From assembly GCA_958298945.1 (NCBI GenBank), contig OY282610.1, positions 47,685,667-47,749,666 of the forward strand: a DNA stretch of 64,000 nt. The letters run 5' to 3'. The notes below the pieces were generated by a model. It was given only the letters and a program-made list of their open reading frames with translations, did no database searches and was not told where the DNA came from. Below, piece by piece: positions 58,001 to 64,000 of the stretch. Position numbers and translations under genes: made by a program. This stretch comes from Atherix ibis. Its lineage: Eukaryota; Arthropoda; Insecta; Diptera; Athericidae. Position 1 is the first letter of the stretch. Every line of letters starts with the position of its first letter.

Positions 58001-59997
58001 AAAGTTAAATTTTCGAGAAAAATTACAAATCTTCCAAGTGTCCCCCAAAGGAAAATTTTCAATTTTACTGCATTTTTTAAGAAATTGTTTCAGTTTTCAG
58101 CAATTTACGGATTTTGAATGTTTCTCTATGGTTTGGACCAAAAAAAATCGTGGATTGACAAAAGTTAAATTTTCGAGAAAAATTACAAATCTTCCAAGGG
58201 TCACCCAAAGGAAAAGTTTCAATTTTACTGCATTTTTCAAGAAATCGTATTTTCCGCAAATTTCGGCCAAAATCGATGCAGTTTCTAGCAATTTATGCAT
58301 TTTGAATGTTTCTCTATGGTTCGAACCAAAAACATCGTGGATTGAAGCAAGTTAAATCTTCGAGAAAAATTATAAATCTTCCAAGGGTCCCTCCAAAGGA
58401 AAATTTTCAATTTTACTACATTTTTCAAGAAATCGTATTTTCCGCAAATTTTGGTCAAAATCGATGCAGTTTTCAGCAATTTACGCATTTTGAATGTTTC
58501 TCTATGGTTTGGACCAAAAACATCGTGGATTGACAAAAGTTAAATATTCGAGAAAAATTACAAATCTTCCAAGTGTCCCCCAAAGGAAAATTTTCAATTT
58601 TACTGCATTTTTCAAGAAATTGTTTCAGTTTTCAGCAATTTACGCATTTTGAATGTTTCTCTATGGTTTGGACCAAAGAAAATCGTGGATTGACAAAAGT
58701 TAAATTTTCGAGAAAAATTACAAATCTTCCAAGTGTCCCCCAAAGGAAAATTTTCAATTTTACTGCATTTTTTAAGAAATTGTTTCAGTTTTCAGCAATT
58801 TACGGATTTTGAATGTTTCTCTATGGTTTGGACCAAAAAAAATCGTGGATTGACAAAAGTTAAATTTTCGAGAAAAATTACAAATCTTCCAAGGGTCACC
58901 CAAAGGAAAAGTTTCAATTTTACTGCATTTTTCAAGAAATCGTATTTTCCGCAAATTTCGGCCAAAATCGATGCAGTTTTTAGCAATTTATGTATTTTGA
59001 ATGTTTCTCTATGGTTTGGACCAAAAAAAATCGTGGATTGACAAAAGTTAAATTTTCGAGAAAAATTACAAATCTTCCAAGTGTCCCCCAAAGGAAAATT
59101 TTCAATTTTACTGCATTTTTCAAGAAATTGTTTCAGTTTTCAGCAATTTACGCATTTTGAATGTTTCTCTATGGTTTGGACCAAAGAAAATCGTGGATTG
59201 ACAAAAGTTAAATTTTCGAGAAAAATTACAAATCTTCCAAGGGTCACCCAAAGGAAAAGTTTCAATTTTACTGCATTTTTCAAGAAATCGTATTTTCCGC
59301 AAATTTCGGCCAAAATCGATGCAGTTTCTAGCAATTTATGCATTTTGAATGTTTCTCTATGGTTCGAACCAAAAACATCGTGGATTGAAGCAAGTTAAAT
59401 CTTCGAGAAAAATTATAAATCTTCCAAGGGTCCCTCCAAAGGAAAATTTTCAATTTTCCTACATTTTTCAAGAAATCGTATTTTCCGCAAATTTTGGTCA
59501 AAATCGATGCAGTTTTCAGCAATTTACGCATTTTGAATGTTTCTCTATGGTTTGGACCAAAAACATCGTGGATTGATAAAAGTTAAATTTTCGAGAAATA
59601 TTACAAATCTTCCAAGGGTCACCCAAAGGAAAAGTTTCAATTTTACTGCATTTTTCAAGAAATCGTATTTTCCGCAAATTTCGGCCAAAATCGATGCAGT
59701 TTTTAGCAATTTATGTATTTTGAATGTTTCTCTATGGTTTGGACCAAAGAAAATCGTGGATTGACAAAAGTTAAATTTTCGAGAAAAATTACAAATCTTC
59801 CAAGTGTCCCCCAAAGGAAAATTTTCAATTTTACTGCATTTTTCAAGAAATCGTATTTTCCGCAAATTTCGGCCAAAATCGATGCAGTTTTTAGCAATTT
59901 ATGTATTTTGAATGTTTCTCTATGGTTTGGACCAAAAAAAATCGTGGATTGACAAAAGTTAAATCTTCGAGAAAAATTACAAATCTTTCAAGGGTAG
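55031..59997. repeat. satellite array, 28 units of ~188 and ~160 bp
   Basis: The word GAATGTTTCTCTATGG occurs 28 times, from 55173 to 59910. The 27 spacings are either 187-188 bp (15) or 159-160 bp (12). Short units lack 28 bp net around CGTATTTTCCGCAAATTTCG. Order of spacings: LLSSLLSSLSSLLSLSSLLSSLSLLLL. Many blocks are almost identical, for example 56486-56794, 56994-57302 and 58733-59041, so amplification looks recent. All open frames inside, on both strands, come from the unit being poor in stops; I do not call them genes. The array begins about 340 bp past the odorant receptor stop. Confidence 0.97.
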
Positions 59998-61039
59998 ATA
60001 GTGGATTGACGAAATTGATTCGAGTAGAGAATGTAAGCATGTAATATATTCGAAGATTCTTGTCTCCAGTGGTCAGTAGGCAAATTCAAATTTGAAGTCA
60101 AAATTAGCGAATAATAGTAATATTTAATGTATTTAGAAAAACATCATTTATTTTTTAATACATTCATCAGTTAAAATTAGGATTCCGAAAAGTCCTAATT
60201 TTAACTTAAAATAAGTCCGAAAAGTGTGTTGGTTGGATTTATGTGAAGTGCTGCTAAAAGTAAATGAAACAATTCAACAAAAACTAAAGGAAATATTTCA
60301 ATTTTCATATTCCATATCTTATTTCATAGATTTTTCACAGTTTCTCATAATTTTTCCATTTTCTGTGGGGAGCCGTTAAGGATAAATGTTACGCAAGCCA
60401 TCCAGAGACAATTGAGGCCTGGAAACACGAATCAAAGTTATTTCATAGATTTTCGCAGTTTCTCATAATTTTTCCATTTTCCTTTAGATATTATTTTTTT
60501 TGGTTCTACCACTTTTTTATGTGTCCGATAACAAAAAAATTTTAATACTAATATCATCTGTTGAAAATTTATTTAATACTAATATCATCTGTTGAAAATT
60601 CTGTAAAATGTTGCAACGAAAATATCGTATATTTAATCCACCAACCACCCCCCCACCCCCCAATTATATAATATTTTATTACATAAATTAACTAATTAAA
60701 AAAATTAAAAAAAATAATAAAAGTTCAATGCTAAAATAAAAAATAAGTTACAAATAAATTATCTCTTAAATTTTACTAGAAAAAAAAAATTACTATTTGC
60801 TATAAAATAATGCCTCAGAATATTAAGTAAAAAAATTATACAAAAATAGCAAAAAAAAAGCCACACTATTTACTATAAAGTTAAAAAAAAATGGCTGCCA
60901 TTCAGAAATTTTCCTAAATACTTAGTTAATTTTTAATTTAATTTTGATTTTTGAAAGATGTACTAATTTAAAAATATTATCTAAATTAAATTACTGCATT
61001 TTTCTAAATATGTTAGTAGTTTCAATTTGTATCAATTTA
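59998..61039. other. intergenic DNA with small duplications
   Basis: Contains a 14-bp perfect hairpin (60169-60182 / 60193-60206), a dispersed duplication (TTTCTCATAATTTTTCCATT at about 60341 and 60461), a direct duplication with the word TAATACTAATATCATCTGTT near 60542 and 60574, and a C-rich run near 60645. No gene seen. Confidence 0.6.
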
Positions 61040-61740
61040 CCAGGTGTATAAGCTTAAATCCGCTGTTTTTTTGTCAAAAAAAACATGTCTTTTTCATAAA
61101 AAGCAAGAACAAATTTATGCTGATTGTTGGCCAGGATCAACCCACGATTTCTTACGTTTAGGATTCTCGAAATATATCCACTTTTCATCGCCTGTCACAA
61201 TCCAATGCAGGAACAAGATTGTTGTCTCTTTTTTGTCTGGCGAGCAAGATTTCACATGTGTGTTGGCGTCGCTCCATCAACCTATCGTTCAATTCATGCG
61301 GCACCCATTTTCAAATCTTTTTAATCTTCCTCATGGCACGCAGATGCATGGAAATGGCTGGTTGAGTAACACCCAATTGCTCCTCGAGGATTTTTTGCGA
61401 TTGGGTATCGTCTTTGTCCAAAAGAGCCTGCAATTGATGGTCCTCAACCTTCCTAGGCCGATTTTCACGCTTCTTGTCCCACAAGTCAAAATTGCCGTCT
61501 TTGTACCGACGAAACCACTCTCGGCACGTTGTTTCCGATAAAGCACTGTCACCATAGACCTCCATAAGCATTCGATGCGATTCGGCAGCCGATTTCTTCA
61601 AATTGAAGCAGAAAAGCAGAGCTTCCCGCATATGCTCTTTTTCTGGCACAAAACTAGACATGATTACCAAAGGAAAAATGTATGTTGTTGACAATGTACA
61701 CCTTAGATTAAAAAATACCTGGATAGGTATATGCGCAATT
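61040..61740 (-). mobile_element. Mos1-like (mauritiana) mariner, internally deleted
   Basis: The left edge, after TA, is CCAGGTGTATAAGCTTAAAT, resembling mauritiana-type terminal repeats. The minus strand encodes an almost intact N-terminus (61311-61694: REALLFCFNLKKSAAESHRM, CREWFRRYKDGNFDLWDKK, LQALLDKDDTQSQKILEEQL). A frameshifted section follows with VTGDEKWIYFENPKRKKSWV (first catalytic Asp) and DPGQQ. The rest of the catalytic domain is deleted up to the terminal repeat. The right end was not found. Confidence 0.88.
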
Positions 61741-62163
61741 TTGTGTACGAATTATTGCGAAGCGGCGAGAAATGGCAATTAAGGGATATTTTTGTGTAGA
61801 TTTTTTTATGTAGACATGACACCCACTGCCATCTTGTTGTCGTTATACAAATTTATTGAACTGCAAAACCATAATTTATATTCATTTTAATTCACTTATT
61901 GGAAATAAAAATACAATTTAAACACAACGATAGGCAATTTTTATTTTTTGTACAATCTTTTGATACGAAATGGAATTCTATTTTAGGTTTATTATTTATT
62001 TCGTAAATATCAATCAAATATAAAGCGCCTCAATTTTGTAGACTTTCGGAGAGTTTTAAAACGCGCCATTCTCCATGAAAGTGGTAACATACCGAAAATA
62101 AAGGGCTATTTTTGCCATTTTTCCAGTTTTTTGTTGTCACATCGGAAATTTTGTCACATTCAG
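61741..62163. other. intergenic DNA
   Basis: No gene recognised; possibly the outer part of the Mos1-like element. Confidence 0.5.
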
Positions 62164-62319
62164 TTGAAAAATACCACTGAATATTCCTCTTGAAAAATAC
62201 CACTGAATATTCCTCTTGAAAAATACCACTGAATATTCCTCTTGAAAAATACCACTGAATATTACTCTTGAAAAATACCACTGAATATTCCTCTTGAAAA
62301 ATACCACTGAATATTTTAT
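62164..62319. repeat. 26-bp minisatellite, 6 copies
   Basis: Six head-to-tail copies of a unit beginning TTGAAAAATACCACTGAATA, nearly identical (one C-to-A change in the fourth, a changed end in the sixth). No spacers, so not CRISPR-like. Confidence 0.95.
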
Positions 62320-62344
62320 TGGAAAGTTGATGGATTAGATTTTT

Positions 62345-63070
62345 CATTACTGATAGGGTAAAATTTTTGGGATGAGAACACCTTCTATGTCCTTGTGTGG
62401 AGTGAAAGTATTTACCAGAGCCTTTTGTATGTCTGCTTTTGCCAAGGTATGTAGTAAGGTCCTGTACTGCTAAGTCAATGTCATTTTCTGTTTTTAGTCT
62501 TTGTTTTAAGTGAATCTGTTGATTAAATTCGTGTCGAAAAGCGTTCCAGTCGATTGTTCCATTTTACTATTAGAGTATCTTTATATGAATGAGGAGTTAT
62601 GGAGTTAGAGGTAATACAGTACTCAAGGATATGAGGTCGTTTAGAAGGAGATGTTGGCCAGTAAGTCGAAATTGTAGGGGAAATTACTTCATAGTTTGTA
62701 TTAGATAGTGCGTTTTGGAGAGTCATTCCTCGAGGTGCTTAGCATTATAGCCACCACCAGTGAGGATTGATGCTCGAAGTCACTGGAAGAGGGATGAAAA
62801 TTTGGAAGCAGCGATGTCTTTATTGGAAGGACAGTATATAGATACTATATTTAGGTTAAATTGGGAGGTATTAATTGTAAAAACTGTGGATTGTAGAAAT
62901 TCAGCGGCAAAATGGGAGTGGAGGAAGTGATTACGGGATTTCCCTACAAGAATAGCTGTTCCACCATGCGCAGTATTATCAGGATGGTCTGTTCTACATG
63001 TGCCGTAGTCTCGTACACATATACTTAAGTACGATCTTGAGATGACGTGCGTCTTAATATAAGTGCTAAG
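62345..63070 (-). mobile_element. Jockey-clade LINE endonuclease fragment (element B)
   Basis: The minus strand reads THVISRSYLSICVRDYGTCR, TDHPDNTAHGGTAILVGKS, NLNIVSIYCPSNKDI, SILTGGGYNAKH and DLTTYLAKADIQKAL. This is an AP-endonuclease domain of Jockey type; the usual GGDYNAKH appears as GGGYNAKH, and stops are present. It ends abruptly at 63070, where the poly-A tail of another element begins. Confidence 0.82.
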
Positions 63071-64000
63071 TTTTTTTTTTTTTTTTTTTATTTATTTAGA
63101 TATTTACAACTACAAATTTTTGCAATAGTATTAATTAACTTGATAGGTTGTGGGGAGTGAACATCCAATGAAGTTCCTCCTGCTAGCATGTGTTTCTGTT
63201 AGGCCTCAGTATTTAAGTAAATCACGCGACCAGTGTTGCTTAAGTCTTCGATGGGTATTTCTAGGGAAGGAAATGGAGGATAGTTCTTGAACAAGAGGAT
63301 TATTATGATTGAGGACACGGGAACGGAACTTTTTATAACGAGATACAGCCACATCAAAAACAAGTGGGAGTTTAAGATCACGATGAATAACAGTATTGCG
63401 AACATAAAAGGGGGCATCGACAATTGTACGGAGTATTTTTGATTGAAGGGATTGGATTCGACGGGAATTAGAAGGCTTAGTAGATCCCCAGAGTTCTAGT
63501 CCGTATGTCCATATGGGTTTCAGTAAGGTATTGTATAACAGAACTTTGGAACGTTTGTCTAGAAGTCGAAGTAGTCTTAGGTATCGTCTTTTAAGTTCTT
63601 GTCTTTTAAGTCTTGTATGTGGGTTCCATGTCAAGCGTTTGTCTAAGTACAGTCCTAGATACCGAGCTTCGGTGTGTTGAGGTATGGCACTGCCATTAAG
63701 GTATATGGGAGGGCATGTCTCACGACGGAGAGTAAAAGTTACCTGGATGGATTTACGTTCATTGACTTTTATTCTCCACTTAGTAAACCAGTTCTGGAGG
63801 GTTTGGAGAGTTTCGGAAGCATGTTGGGGATTTTCGCTAGATGCAAGGCAGGCCGTATCATCGGCGTATGTAGCAAAGACGGTATTAGGGCAGGTTGGGA
63901 TATCGGATGTGTAAATGTTGTAGAGGATGGGTCCAAGTATGCTACCCGGAGGGACCCCAGCCAATATCGGAAAGATATTGGACAGTTCGTTGGGTTCATT
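63071..64000 (-). mobile_element. Jockey-clade LINE reverse transcriptase and 3' end (element A)
   Basis: An open minus-strand frame (63206-63964) encodes the end of the RT: AGVPPGSILGPILYNIYTSD, TVFATYADDTACLASS (catalytic YADD), then YLGLYLDKRLTWNPH, LYNTLLKPIWTYGLELWG and a C-terminal tail. A short 3' UTR and a 19-base T run (63071-63089, the poly-A tail on the minus strand) follow. The frame is intact as far as the window shows, so this copy is young; its 5' part lies beyond the window. Confidence 0.93.

Noticed and set aside
55341..59952. Dozens of 60-163-codon open frames on both strands in the satellite array
   Set aside because: They repeat with the satellite unit, occur on both strands alike, and break at unit-length changes. 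They are a by-product of a stop-poor tandem repeat.
62164..62319. CRISPR-like array
   Set aside because: Units are directly head-to-tail with no spacers, in an animal genome.

Overview
The window is eukaryotic, from an insect and most likely a higher fly (a tephritid-like dipteran is my best guess). It is AT-rich, has split genes with short GT-AG introns beside long ones, holds a 7-transmembrane insect odorant receptor, and is full of degenerate mariner and non-LTR elements. The species call is inference; I could not search a database.

Region 0.7-42.2 kb is the 3' part of one large plus-strand gene, the fly perlecan homologue trol (terribly reduced optic lobes, HSPG2/unc-52 family). I could place 20 exons whose reading phases agree at every junction. 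They encode about 1646 residues: a run of immunoglobulin domains, then the perlecan C-terminus LG1 - EGF - EGF - LG2 - EGF - LG3 and a short acidic tail. One extra exon (21082-21258) encodes an LDL-receptor class A module. It is phase-symmetric, so it can be skipped or included. A second extra exon near 31.6 kb would give a different C-terminus. The N-terminal part of the gene lies upstream of the window.

The trol introns are crowded with dead transposons: six copies of one mariner family sharing the same ends (five in introns, one just downstream), another mariner with perfect TA flanks, four fragments of a second Tc1/mariner-type transposase (one downstream of trol), an R1-clade LINE and a separate 3' fragment of it, four pieces of an RNase H-bearing LINE, and a 5S rRNA-derived relic.

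Region 42.2-53.4 kb is the trol 3' UTR plus intergenic DNA. It has a tRNA-derived SINE nested in a transposase relic, a mellifera-type mariner with TA flanks, an RTE-type LINE relic, and a mariner derivative with very long inverted repeats. At 53.4-54.7 kb is a complete three-exon odorant receptor gene (388 aa).

Region 55.0-60.0 kb is a satellite array of 28 units in two length classes, about 188 and 160 bp, mixed in higher-order patterns. The last 4 kb hold an internally deleted Mos1-like mariner, a 26-bp minisatellite, and one Jockey-clade LINE inserted into the endonuclease region of another.

The most unusual signal is at the splice acceptors on both sides of the LDLa cassette. Each is the first AG after 562 nt (LDLa exon) or 525 nt (next exon) completely free of AG. 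This predicts very distant branch points and regulated splicing of this perlecan module.
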